Shown one piece after another: positions 9,399 through 17,428 of a stretch of 64,000 nucleotides of DNA; the stretch's first letter is position 1; each line of letters begins with the position of its first letter. The position numbers and the translations under genes were made by a program. The stretch spans positions 24,850 to 88,849 of the forward strand of contig CAVKQB010000002.1 in NCBI GenBank assembly GCA_963658575.1, read 5' to 3'. Source of the stretch: W0P28-013 sp963658575. Lineage in GTDB: Bacteria; Bacteroidota; Bacteroidia; Bacteroidales; Paludibacteraceae. Under the pieces are notes generated by a model. The model worked only from the letters and a program-made list of their open reading frames with translations, had not been told where the DNA came from and made no database searches.

Positions 9399-10075
9399 AA
9401 AAACATCTCGCACTCACCATCTTTCTGTCGTGCTGGGCACTGTTTGTTGTGGCACTGCTGGTCGCCATTCTCTTCACCGACCAAGGCGCGCTGCACCAGA
9501 CTCTCACGCTCGGCTATCTGTCGTATTTCGACAAGTTGGCCATACGCCTGAACGACCTGTTTTTCCGCTACGCCACCGAATTGGGCGCATCGGTGCCGTT
9601 TGTTGTGGGCGGCCTGCTGCTCTTCTACAAAGTGGGTGCCAGCCTGCTGGTGCTGTTCTCGCAAGGCGTTACGGCACTCGTGGTCTATCCCATAAAAATG
9701 CTGATAGCCGCACCGCGCCCCAGCCGTTTTTTTGCCGAACAGTTTCCCAACATCGCGCTGCACCACGTCGATGGCGTGCGCCTGCATCAGATGTATAGTT
9801 TCCCGTCGGGACACACGGCGGCCGTCTTTTCGCTCATGCTTTGCCTCACGCTCATCTGTTTCAAAAAGCCGTGGGCGGCATTGTTTTTCTTCGTGCTGGC
9901 GGTGATAGGAGCCTACTCGCGCATCTATCTATCGCAACATTTTGCCGAAGATGTGTGCGCTGGAGCCGTCGTAGGCGTAGGAGCCACGTTGCTCACCGCC
10001 TTTTTCTACTACCGCTACCCGCAAGCGTGGGAACAGAAATCGCTGCAACGGCTCATCATTCCAAAACAAAAATAG
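9395..10075 (+). CDS. PAP2-family lipid phosphatase
   Basis: Integral-membrane phosphatase, 226 residues, acting on a lipid phosphate such as phosphatidic acid or undecaprenyl pyrophosphate. All three motifs are present: K-x6-RP (KMLIAAPRP), PSGH (SFPSGHTAA) and SR-x5-H-x3-D (SRIYLSQHFAEDV). About six membrane helices surround them. It overlaps the upstream coiled-coil gene by 4 bp, and its TAG is immediately followed by the ATG of the thioesterase gene, so the three are one operon. The exact substrate is open. Confidence 0.92.
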   Translation: MKKHLALTIFLSCWALFVVALLVAILFTDQGALHQTLTLGYLSYFDKLAIRLNDLFFRYATELGASVPFVVGGLLLFYKVGASLLVLFSQGVTALVVYPIKMLIAAPRPSRFFAEQFPNIALHHVDGVRLHQMYSFPSGHTAAVFSLMLCLTLICFKKPWAALFFFVLAVIGAYSRIYLSQHFAEDVCAGAVVGVGATLLTAFFYYRYPQAWEQKSLQRLIIPKQK

Positions 10076-10807
10076 ATGGCAACGCTCACAGTCCACTACC
10101 ACATCAGGCCGCAAGATGTCGATTTTGCGCAACGGCAGACATTCTTCGCCTTGGGCAACTGCCTGCTCGACGCCGCCAGCCAATCGGCCTCCTCGTTCGG
10201 TTTCGGCATCGAAGAGTTCACCCAACGCCGTCTGTCGTGGGTCATCTCGCGGCTACACGTCGAGACGACACGCTACGCCAGCGTGAACGACGACATCGCC
10301 ATAGAGACATGGCCGCGCGACTGCAACCGTTTGGCATCGGCACGCCACTTTCGCATCTACGACAAGGCCGGCTTGCTGATAGGCGAAGCCACATCGCTCT
10401 GGTCGGTGATCGACTACGACACACGCCGCCCCGTCAATCTGCTCGAACAGGTCGATATGCGCCCATTCTGCATCGAACAAGATGTGGCTGCCGCCGCACC
10501 CAAGCGCATCGACGAACTGCACACCGCCCCGATTGCCACACACACGGTGCGCTACAGCGACCTCGACTTCAACGCCCACACCAACAGCATGAAATACATA
10601 CAGTGGATGCTCGACACGCTCGATTTGGCACAATTCGACGGGCAGCACATCGCCACCATCGACATCAACTATGTGCACGAAGCACGCTTCGGCGAGGCCG
10701 TGTCGATTTTGCGCGCCGACACCGCCGAAGGCTACCAATTCGACCTAAAATCGGACGCTGGACACTCATTTTGCAAGGCCAAACTCGCATTTGCATCCAA
10801 TCAATAG
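10076..10807 (+). CDS. Acyl-ACP thioesterase family protein
   Basis: Predicted cytoplasmic hydrolase releasing fatty acids from acyl-ACP, 243 residues, with two hot-dog folds. The N-terminal half shows the family's DVDFAQRQTF and RLSWVISRLHVE patterns. The second fold has the DLDFNAHTNSMKYIQWMLDT block carrying the conserved N-x-H-x-N motif. It starts at the base after the PAP2 stop codon. Being co-encoded with a lipid phosphatase fits membrane lipid turnover. Confidence 0.88.
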   Translation: MATLTVHYHIRPQDVDFAQRQTFFALGNCLLDAASQSASSFGFGIEEFTQRRLSWVISRLHVETTRYASVNDDIAIETWPRDCNRLASARHFRIYDKAGLLIGEATSLWSVIDYDTRRPVNLLEQVDMRPFCIEQDVAAAAPKRIDELHTAPIATHTVRYSDLDFNAHTNSMKYIQWMLDTLDLAQFDGQHIATIDINYVHEARFGEAVSILRADTAEGYQFDLKSDAGHSFCKAKLAFASNQ

Positions 10808-10835
10808 CCCGACAACAAAAAATCTGTCATTTTTT

Positions 10836-10866
10836 TTGGATTTTCCAATTATTTTTCATATCTTTG
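10836..10866 (+). promoter_or_regulatory. dnaN promoter
   Basis: TTG at 10836-10838, a 20-nt spacer, then TATCTTTG at 10859-10866: a textbook Bacteroidota promoter, 50 bp before the dnaN ATG. Confidence 0.8.
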
Positions 10867-10916
10867 CACATTACAGAACAGCACACTATTGTCAAAAAAA
10901 ACAAAAAAACACAAAT

Positions 10917-12041
10917 ATGAAATTCACAGTATCAAGTACGGCTTTGTTAAGCCATCTGCAATCGATTGGCCGCGTTATCAACCCCAAAAGTTCGCTGCAA
11001 ATTCTCGAAAATTTTCTGCTGAAAATCGAGGGTAATACGCTGTCGCTCACGGCTTCCGACTTGGAAACGACACTCGTTACGTCGATCGAGCTCAACGACG
11101 CTTCGACCGACATTTGCTTGGCAGTAAACGCCAAACTGCTGATGGACGCGCTGAAAGAATTTTCGGAGCAGCCGCTGCAATTCGAAATCGACGAACAAAA
11201 CCTGTCCGTCGTAGTCAAAACCGACAACGGCAACTACAATTTCGTCGGACTGCGCGGCGAAGAGTACCCGCAACTGCCCGCCCTCGGCGACGATGCCTCG
11301 ACACTGACAATGCCCGTCGATGTGCTGACCAATGGCGTTTCGAGAACTATTTTTGCCACAGCCGACGACGACCTGCGCCCCACGATGACCGGCATACTGT
11401 TCGACATCAAACCCGAAAACATCACGTTTGTGGCCACCGACGCGCACAAATTGGTACGCTACATCAATTCGGGCGTGCATAGCGGCCTCGACACATCGTT
11501 CATTCTGCCCAAAAAGCCGGCCAACGTGCTGAAAGCCATCGTTACCAAAGAGGCTGGCGACGTCGAAATCAGTTTCGACAAGAAAAACATCGCCTTCCGT
11601 CTGCCGACCTACACCATGGTTTGCCGCCAAATCGAAGGCCGTTTCCCGAACTACAACGGTGTGATTCCGCAAAACAACCCGTACAAACTGATTATCGACC
11701 GTCTGTCGCTGATGAACGCCGTCAAACGCGTGTTCGCCTTCTCGAACCAAGGCACAGGACTTGTGAAGTTGGCCATCACGACCGGCAAATTGGTGATTTC
11801 GGCGCAAGACATCGACTTTTCGACCTCGGCCGAAGAGACACTGCCCTGCCAATACGAGGGCGCAGATATTGCCATCGGCTTCAAGGCACCCTTCCTCATC
11901 GACACGCTGAGCAACATCGATAGTAGCGACGTTACCATCGAACTGGCCGACCCGTCGCGTGCGGGCATCATCGTGCCGTTCGAGAACGAAAAAGACGAAG
12001 ACCTGCTGATGCTGCTCATGCCGATGCTGTTGTCGGAATAA
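10917..12041 (+). CDS. dnaN: DNA polymerase III beta subunit (sliding clamp)
   Basis: Ring-shaped processivity clamp of the replicative polymerase, 374 residues, the usual length. The frame is open further upstream, but MKFTVSSTALLSHLQSIGRV at 10917 is the conserved N-terminus, and the promoter lies inside the longer frame. Recognisable clamp blocks include LENFLLKIEG, LTASDLETT and ATDAHKLVRY. The C-terminal tail ends MLLMPMLLSE, where family members typically end in LMPMR-like residues. It is not next to dnaA or recF here; prmC follows 5 bp after its stop. Confidence 0.97.
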   Translation: MKFTVSSTALLSHLQSIGRVINPKSSLQILENFLLKIEGNTLSLTASDLETTLVTSIELNDASTDICLAVNAKLLMDALKEFSEQPLQFEIDEQNLSVVVKTDNGNYNFVGLRGEEYPQLPALGDDASTLTMPVDVLTNGVSRTIFATADDDLRPTMTGILFDIKPENITFVATDAHKLVRYINSGVHSGLDTSFILPKKPANVLKAIVTKEAGDVEISFDKKNIAFRLPTYTMVCRQIEGRFPNYNGVIPQNNPYKLIIDRLSLMNAVKRVFAFSNQGTGLVKLAITTGKLVISAQDIDFSTSAEETLPCQYEGADIAIGFKAPFLIDTLSNIDSSDVTIELADPSRAGIIVPFENEKDEDLLMLLMPMLLSE

Positions 12042-12046
12042 GCGCA

Positions 12047-12880
12047 ATGTCGATAGCCAAACAGATAGAATCGGAGCTTTCAGCCTTTTATCCGCAAGGA
12101 GAACTGAAGGCTCTTGTTCGTTTGTTGCTACACGAAGTGGCTGGCTGGTCGCTCACCGACCTGCTCACGCGCGACAATTTGGCACTGACCGCCGAACAAC
12201 AAACCGCCGTGCGCACCGCCATCGCCCGACTGAAACGGCAAGAGCCGATACAATACATTTTGGGCTACGCCGACTTTTGCGGCATGCGGTTCGAGGTGAA
12301 CAAAAACGTGCTGATTCCACGTCCCGAAACCGCCGAATTGGTGCAACTCGTAAGCCAAAACACGGCCGCCAACGCGCGCATACTCGACATCGGCACGGGG
12401 AGCGGCTGCATAGCCATAGCACTTGCACGGCTGTTGCCCGAAGCGCACATCGCAGCGTGCGACATCTCGCCCGAAGCATTGGTCGTTGCCCGACGAAACG
12501 CACAACGGCTGGGCGCGCAAGTCGATTTTGCGCACATCGACATCGTGCAGCCGCCCGCAATGCGCGCCACCTACGACGCCATAGTGAGCAATCCGCCCTA
12601 TGTGATGGCATCGGAGCGCACCACAATGGAGCCAAACGTGCTCGACTACGAACCCGACTTGGCACTCTTCGTCCCCGACGAAAATCCGTTGCTGTTTTAT
12701 GCCGCAATAAGCGACTTTGCGCAGGCGCATCTTGCCGATGGCGGCAAACTTTTTTTCGAAATAAACCATCGTTTGGCCGAAGAAACTGCCGATTTGGTGC
12801 GCTCGAAAGGATTTGCGCAGGTCGATTTTGTGGAAGATTCGTTTGGCAAACAACGTTTTGTAACCGCAGAAAAAAGATAG
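12047..12880 (+). CDS. prmC: Release factor glutamine N5-methyltransferase (PrmC/HemK)
   Basis: Methylates the GGQ glutamine of peptide chain release factors using S-adenosylmethionine. 277 residues. A helical N-terminal domain (~1-75) precedes the conserved QYILGYADFCGMRFEVN and LIPRPETAELV segments. The SAM-binding loop ILDIGTGSGCIAIALA follows, then the catalytic NPPY (VSNPPYVM), which grips the target glutamine. It starts 5 bp after dnaN and is followed after 4 bp by the S41 protease gene, so the three probably share a transcript. Confidence 0.96.
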   Translation: MSIAKQIESELSAFYPQGELKALVRLLLHEVAGWSLTDLLTRDNLALTAEQQTAVRTAIARLKRQEPIQYILGYADFCGMRFEVNKNVLIPRPETAELVQLVSQNTAANARILDIGTGSGCIAIALARLLPEAHIAACDISPEALVVARRNAQRLGAQVDFAHIDIVQPPAMRATYDAIVSNPPYVMASERTTMEPNVLDYEPDLALFVPDENPLLFYAAISDFAQAHLADGGKLFFEINHRLAEETADLVRSKGFAQVDFVEDSFGKQRFVTAEKR

Positions 12881-12884
12881 CAAA

Positions 12885-13895
12885 ATGAAAATCAGACTTT
12901 GTGTTGCCGCCCTCTGCATCGCTGCGCTGGCGGCCTGCTCCAAGCCGTCGGACGCGCTGCAACCCAACACGCCCGTGGGCAATTTCGAGGCGTTGTGGCA
13001 GATAATCGACGAAAAGTATTGCTATTTCGACGAGAAAGGCATCGATTGGCAGGCCATTCACGACGAGTATCGCGCCAAAGTCGATACGCTGTCGGGCGGC
13101 GAGCGCGCCCTGTTCGGTCTGCTTTCGTCGATGCTCGATTCGCTGCGCGACGGACACGTCAATCTCTACTCCGACTTCGACATATCGCGCAACACCGCAT
13201 GGTACGACACCTTGCCCGTCAACTACGACGGCGCGCTGATAGACAACTACATCGAGCGGTTCTACATCGCCGGCGGGCTCTACTACGAACGCATTGCCGA
13301 CGGACAAGTGGGCTATCTGCGCTACAGTTCGTTCGAAAACAGTTTTTCGGACAAAAACATGTGGTACGTTTTGAACTATTTTGCCGACTGCAAAGGGCTG
13401 ATTGTCGATATACGCAGCAACGGCGGCGGCAATTTGGACTACGCCTACAAGTTGGCCTCGACATTTTTCGATGCCACCACAACCGTGGGCTATTGGCGGC
13501 ACAAGACGGGGCTCGGCCACAACGATTTTTCGGCGATGCAGTCCATCGAAATCGATGCTGCAACCATGCCGTACAAATGGTCGAAACCCGTGATCGTGCT
13601 CATCAACAGCCGCGTGTATAGTGCCGCCAACAGTTTTGCCAACGCCATGCGCTATGCGCCACACGCCACGCTGATAGGTGCCACGACGGGCGGTGGAGGC
13701 GGCATGCCACTCTCCTACGAATTGCCCAACGGCTGGATGATACGCCTATCGAGTGTGCCGATGTACGACCGCCAGAAACGTTCGATAGAGGACGGCATTG
13801 CGCCCACCATAGCCATCGACCTCACCGACGCATTGGCAGCGCAGGGCAAGGACGACATGATAGAGAAATCCATCGCATTGCTGCTCACAAAATAG
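12885..13895 (+). CDS. S41-family (tail-specific) peptidase lipoprotein
   Basis: Predicted envelope serine protease, 336 residues. The lipoprotein signal ends LAALAACS, with the lipidated cysteine at residue 19. An N-terminal helical cap (FEALWQIIDEKYCYFDEKG) precedes the tail-specific protease core: DIRSNGGGN substrate-binding strand, INSRVYSAANSF holding the probable nucleophile serine, and ATTGGGGGMP. No PDZ domain is obvious. It lies immediately after prmC. It ends 14 bp from the convergent lipoprotein gene, with no clear hairpin terminator between. Confidence 0.9.
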   Translation: MKIRLCVAALCIAALAACSKPSDALQPNTPVGNFEALWQIIDEKYCYFDEKGIDWQAIHDEYRAKVDTLSGGERALFGLLSSMLDSLRDGHVNLYSDFDISRNTAWYDTLPVNYDGALIDNYIERFYIAGGLYYERIADGQVGYLRYSSFENSFSDKNMWYVLNYFADCKGLIVDIRSNGGGNLDYAYKLASTFFDATTTVGYWRHKTGLGHNDFSAMQSIEIDAATMPYKWSKPVIVLINSRVYSAANSFANAMRYAPHATLIGATTGGGGGMPLSYELPNGWMIRLSSVPMYDRQKRSIEDGIAPTIAIDLTDALAAQGKDDMIEKSIALLLTK

Positions 13896-13909
13896 AAAAT
13901 CCCCGAACA

Positions 13910-15058
13910 TCAATCGGTGCGAATGTCGGAAAAAGTGCCGCTGACGACACGCCCCGTTTCGTCTACAAATCGGCACGAAATCGTCTGCTTGTCGGCCTCT
14001 TTGGCAACCGTAACTTCGCCACGCGAAACGGCAAACGCATTGCTGCCCATTTTGAACACCGCCGAAGCGATAGAAAAGGCGCGCGTACCCGAAAAATCGT
14101 ATTCGCCCAGCGGACACTGGTCGGTTACGCTCAACGGCGCATAGAGCGTGAACATAAGCGTCGTATCGGCATCGGTAGCCGTGAATTGGAACTGGCTCAG
14201 CCCGTGGGCAACATCGGACAAAACCACCTGCTGCAGTGCCGTAGTGGCAAAATCGTAATGCTCGTCGGGCGTTTCGCCGCTCTTGTCGACGACAGTGATT
14301 GCGCCCGAAAAAGAGATGACAATCGTTTCATTTTTTTCTCCCTCGAAACGTCCTTCGAGCGTGTAGATGCCGTTGGATTCGGTTATCCAAAACGACCCCG
14401 ACTCGACAAAAACCACCGTCAAACCTTCGGACGAACGTTGCCCCACAAAAGTGCCTGTGGCGTATTGTGTGCCGTCGATAGTCTGCAATTCGCCCGCATT
14501 GAACGTGTATTCCGTGCGATTGCTGTCCAACGCGTAAGTGTGCGCTGGAACAATGCGATTGCCGAGCGGCACATTCATATCGATATTGAAAAAGAGCCCT
14601 TCGCCCACAAGTGCGCCATCGTCGTCGAGAGCGATGCCGGCACCAAGCAGACGCAGCGCAAAATTGTTTGTGCCAACCGAATCGACATCGCCATAGTAGA
14701 GTGCCGTTGCGCGATCGAACGCAAATTCGTAGTCGAGTTTGCCCACATTTACAGTGCACGAAGCCGACTTTCCGCCCGCCTTGGCCGTGATGACGCACGA
14801 GCCTGTGTAGATGGCCGTAACCGTGCCGTCGGAAGCAACCGTAGCCACCGACTCGTCGCTCGATTCCCACGACACGCTGTTGTACATGAGTGCCGAAAGC
14901 GGCGTTACCACCACCTCCAATTGGTACTGCTCGCCCACCCGAAGCGACAAACTATTGAAGTCGAGCGTAACCAAACTGACAGGGTGTTTGTCGCACGCTG
15001 CCAGCACGCACGCCACCAACAAAAACAGGGCGTATCTTTTTCTTTTCAAACGTAACAT
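13910..15058 (-). CDS. Lipoprotein with Big_2-type Ig-like domain
   Basis: 382 residues, otherwise unrecognised. The start at 15058 is preferred over 15118 because MLRLKRKRYALFLLVACVLAACDK forms a lipobox with Cys just after LAA. A Big_2 domain occupies about 27-105 (LRVGEQYQLEVVVTPLSA, WESSDESVATVASDGTVTAIYTG). The remainder is beta-rich, resembling lipocalin-like surface lipoproteins of Bacteroidales, without a motif giving function. It is the last gene of the minus-strand asd cluster, 63 bp after its neighbour. Confidence 0.75.
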   Translation of the reverse strand: MLRLKRKRYALFLLVACVLAACDKHPVSLVTLDFNSLSLRVGEQYQLEVVVTPLSALMYNSVSWESSDESVATVASDGTVTAIYTGSCVITAKAGGKSASCTVNVGKLDYEFAFDRATALYYGDVDSVGTNNFALRLLGAGIALDDDGALVGEGLFFNIDMNVPLGNRIVPAHTYALDSNRTEYTFNAGELQTIDGTQYATGTFVGQRSSEGLTVVFVESGSFWITESNGIYTLEGRFEGEKNETIVISFSGAITVVDKSGETPDEHYDFATTALQQVVLSDVAHGLSQFQFTATDADTTLMFTLYAPLSVTDQCPLGEYDFSGTRAFSIASAVFKMGSNAFAVSRGEVTVAKEADKQTISCRFVDETGRVVSGTFSDIRTD

Positions 15059-15121
15059 TTGCGTTCTATTTTTTTGCGAATGGCATTGTTCGATTAAACA
15101 ATAGTACCGCATTCGCACTTT

Positions 15122-15946
15122 TTACCAAATTGCATCGAGATGTTCGGGGCGGCGTTTGCCACCGAACACACACTTGTCGAACACCGTTCCGATGACAAAG
15201 CGCACCTGTTCGCGACTGAACATGAGATGATTGACCGACACGCGCAAAAAATCGTGCACCACGCCAATGCGCCACGTGCTACGGCCGAAACGCATATCGA
15301 GCGTGAGTTCGTGCAGCAGCGACAAGCGATTGTGGAACGACGCGAAATGCGCTGTTCCATCGAGCGACGAGGCCATCTCGTAGTACGACTGCCCCATCTC
15401 GGGCGCGAACATGCAACCCACAAACGGCGTGCGCACCATATAGCGCAGGCGATATGCGCTGCGTTTGGCATCGAACGTATAGCCCACGCCGGCTGACAGA
15501 TTCAACGCCATGGCCAAGTCCATGGAATAGGGCTTATTGACCGATTTGACTAGCACGCGCCCGTAGTAATCGACATCGGCCACTGCGCCGGCAAGAATAG
15601 TAAGACGAGGCAACGGCGTATAGTTGTAGTGCGCGCCCCAGCCGCCACGCACGCCAAAGCCGACCATCGTATTGCTGCCTGGCGCATTGCCCAGTAGGCC
15701 GCCCGCCAAACGCACCTCGCCCACATGCGTCCATGCGCTGTGGCGGCGAAATGTCTGCCACCATTCGTTGTCGAGGTTGAAACTGACGCCAGAATAGGGC
15801 AAAACCGACAGATATTCGTCGGTAGCGAACGTAGTGCCAATGCCCACCGTCAGCACATTTTCGACCGTGTGCAGCCGCAGCGTGTCTTGCGCCCATGCGC
15901 CACACGCGCCGAAAACGAAAATCAAAGCGACGGCGGTACGTTTCAT
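15122..15946 (-). CDS. DUF3316-like outer-membrane-associated protein
   Basis: 274 residues with a signal peptide (cleavage near GAWAQD). The TVGIGTTFATDEYLSVLPYSGVSF opening, the internal pattern of a small-barrel protein and the YRLRYMVRTPFVGCMFAPEMGQSY segment resemble the Bacteroidota DUF3316 family, assigned by memory of family sequences. Alternating hydrophobic residues suggest a beta-barrel. Its start is 3 bp from the stop of the rhodanese gene, so the two are co-transcribed. Function unknown. Confidence 0.65.
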   Translation of the reverse strand: MKRTAVALIFVFGACGAWAQDTLRLHTVENVLTVGIGTTFATDEYLSVLPYSGVSFNLDNEWWQTFRRHSAWTHVGEVRLAGGLLGNAPGSNTMVGFGVRGGWGAHYNYTPLPRLTILAGAVADVDYYGRVLVKSVNKPYSMDLAMALNLSAGVGYTFDAKRSAYRLRYMVRTPFVGCMFAPEMGQSYYEMASSLDGTAHFASFHNRLSLLHELTLDMRFGRSTWRIGVVHDFLRVSVNHLMFSREQVRFVIGTVFDKCVFGGKRRPEHLDAIW

Positions 15947-15949
15947 GTT

Positions 15950-16333
15950 CTATTCCACTGGTTTTCCGGCATTTTGCCAATTTTCGATGCCTGTATTCAA
16001 TTCGTAAACCGTGTAACCGAGTTCGGTCAGTTGTGCGGCAGCCATTTTGCTGCGACGACCGCGTTGGCAGTAGACCGCCACTTTTTTCTCTTTGTCGAGC
16101 AGCGACTGTGCCCGTTCGGCAAAATCGGCGGTTTTCACATCGATATTCACGGCACCAGCGATATGCGGTTTGGTGGCAAATTCGTCGGCTGTGCGCACAT
16201 CGACGAGTTGCACCTCTCCGGTGGCAAGCAGGCGTTCGAAATCGTCGTTGTCGAGCGATTCAAATCCCGATGCCGAGCAGGCGGCGAGCAGGCAAGCGGT
16301 TAGCAAAAACGGCGTTAATCTCTTCATATACAA
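15950..16333 (-). CDS. Rhodanese-like domain lipoprotein
   Basis: 127 residues. A lipoprotein signal ends LLAACSAS, followed by a single rhodanese domain (~30-125). Catalytic cysteine loop CQRGRRS lies within VAVYCQRGRRSKMAAAQL, and the VDVRTADEFATKPHIAGAVNI block is intact. Predicted to transfer sulfur or handle persulfide at the periplasmic face; the acceptor is unknown. It starts 4 bp after asd on the minus strand. Confidence 0.9.
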   Translation of the reverse strand: MYMKRLTPFLLTACLLAACSASGFESLDNDDFERLLATGEVQLVDVRTADEFATKPHIAGAVNIDVKTADFAERAQSLLDKEKKVAVYCQRGRRSKMAAAQLTELGYTVYELNTGIENWQNAGKPVE

Positions 16334-16337
16334 TCGA

Positions 16338-17345
16338 TTACAACTGTTTATTGCGAATGAGCGACTCGGCTATCTGCACCGCGTTCAGGGCTGCGCCCTT
16401 GCGTATTTGGTCGCCGACGCACCAAAAAGCCAAGCCGTTCGGGTTCGACAAATCCTTGCGGAGGCGGCCAACATAAACGGCATCTTTGCCCGACACGAAA
16501 AGCGGCATCGGGTAGTCGCGCTGGTCGGGATTGTCCTGCACGACGATGCCATCGGCAGCCGAGAAGGCCTCGCGCACATCGTCGAGTTTCAGCGGTTCTT
16601 CGGTTTCGACCCAGATGCTTTCGCTGTGAGCGCGCAGGGCTGGCACACGCACGCAAGTGGCACTCACTTCGATGTCGGAATGCATGATTTTGCGTGTCTC
16701 GTTGTACATTTTCATCTCCTCTTTGGTATAGCCGTTGTCGGTAAAGACATCGATGTGCGGAATCACATTGTAGGCCAATTGGTAGGCGAATTTGTTTACC
16801 GTAACGGGTTTGCCGTCGAGCGTTTCGCGGTATTGCTGTTCCAATTCGGCCATGGCCTGCGCGCCCGCACCGCTCGCAGCCTGATAGGTGGCCACATGCA
16901 CGCGCCGTATATGCGACAATTCCTCGATAACCCGCAGAGCCACAACCATTTGTATCGTTGTGCAATTGGGATTGGCGATGATGCCGCGCGGACACATTTT
17001 GGCATCGGCGGCGTTCACTTCGGGCACCACCAACGGCACATTGTCGTCCATGCGGAATGCGCTCGAATTGTCGATCATCACCGTGCCAAACTTGGTGATG
17101 TCGGCGGCAAACTCGCGCGAAACCGACGCTCCGGCCGACACGAAAGCGATGCCAACGCCCTTGAAATCGTCGCCGTGGCGCAACTCCTGCACCCGATACC
17201 GTTTGCCGCAAAACTCGTACTCGCGGCCTGCGCTACGCACCGATCCGAACAACACCAAATCGTCGATAGGGAACTGACGTTCGGCCAGCACACGCAAAAA
17301 TTCCTGTCCCACGGCACCGCTCGCACCTACAATCGCTACTTTCAT
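16338..17345 (-). CDS. asd: Aspartate-semialdehyde dehydrogenase
   Basis: Reduces aspartyl phosphate to aspartate semialdehyde with NADPH, the branch point to lysine/diaminopimelate, threonine and methionine. 335 residues. The N-terminal dinucleotide fold begins VAIVGASGAVGQEFLRVL. The catalytic cysteine is in ANPNCTTIQM, with downstream AYNVIPHID and CVRVPALRAHSESIW blocks. It is the first gene of a tight minus-strand cluster with a rhodanese lipoprotein and a DUF3316-like protein. A TATCTTTG -7 element lies upstream at 17402-17409 (minus strand) without a good -33. Confidence 0.96.
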   Translation of the reverse strand: MKVAIVGASGAVGQEFLRVLAERQFPIDDLVLFGSVRSAGREYEFCGKRYRVQELRHGDDFKGVGIAFVSAGASVSREFAADITKFGTVMIDNSSAFRMDDNVPLVVPEVNAADAKMCPRGIIANPNCTTIQMVVALRVIEELSHIRRVHVATYQAASGAGAQAMAELEQQYRETLDGKPVTVNKFAYQLAYNVIPHIDVFTDNGYTKEEMKMYNETRKIMHSDIEVSATCVRVPALRAHSESIWVETEEPLKLDDVREAFSAADGIVVQDNPDQRDYPMPLFVSGKDAVYVGRLRKDLSNPNGLAFWCVGDQIRKGAALNAVQIAESLIRNKQL

Positions 17346-17354
17346 CTCTTTTGT

Positions 17355-17385
17355 TTGTTTTTATGATTTTTTTACCGTAATTTTG
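17355..17385 (+). promoter_or_regulatory. Promoter of lamin-tail protein gene
   Basis: TTG at 17355-17357, 20-nt spacer, TAATTTTG at 17378-17385, 44 bp before the ATG at 17429. Confidence 0.7.
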
Positions 17386-17428
17386 TTGAAAATTCGAAAT
17401 ACAAAGATACGAAATTTCTCAAAAAGAT

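Noticed and set aside
10791..10916. N-terminal extension of dnaN
   Set aside because: The extension overlaps the promoter and the conserved clamp N-terminus begins at 10917.
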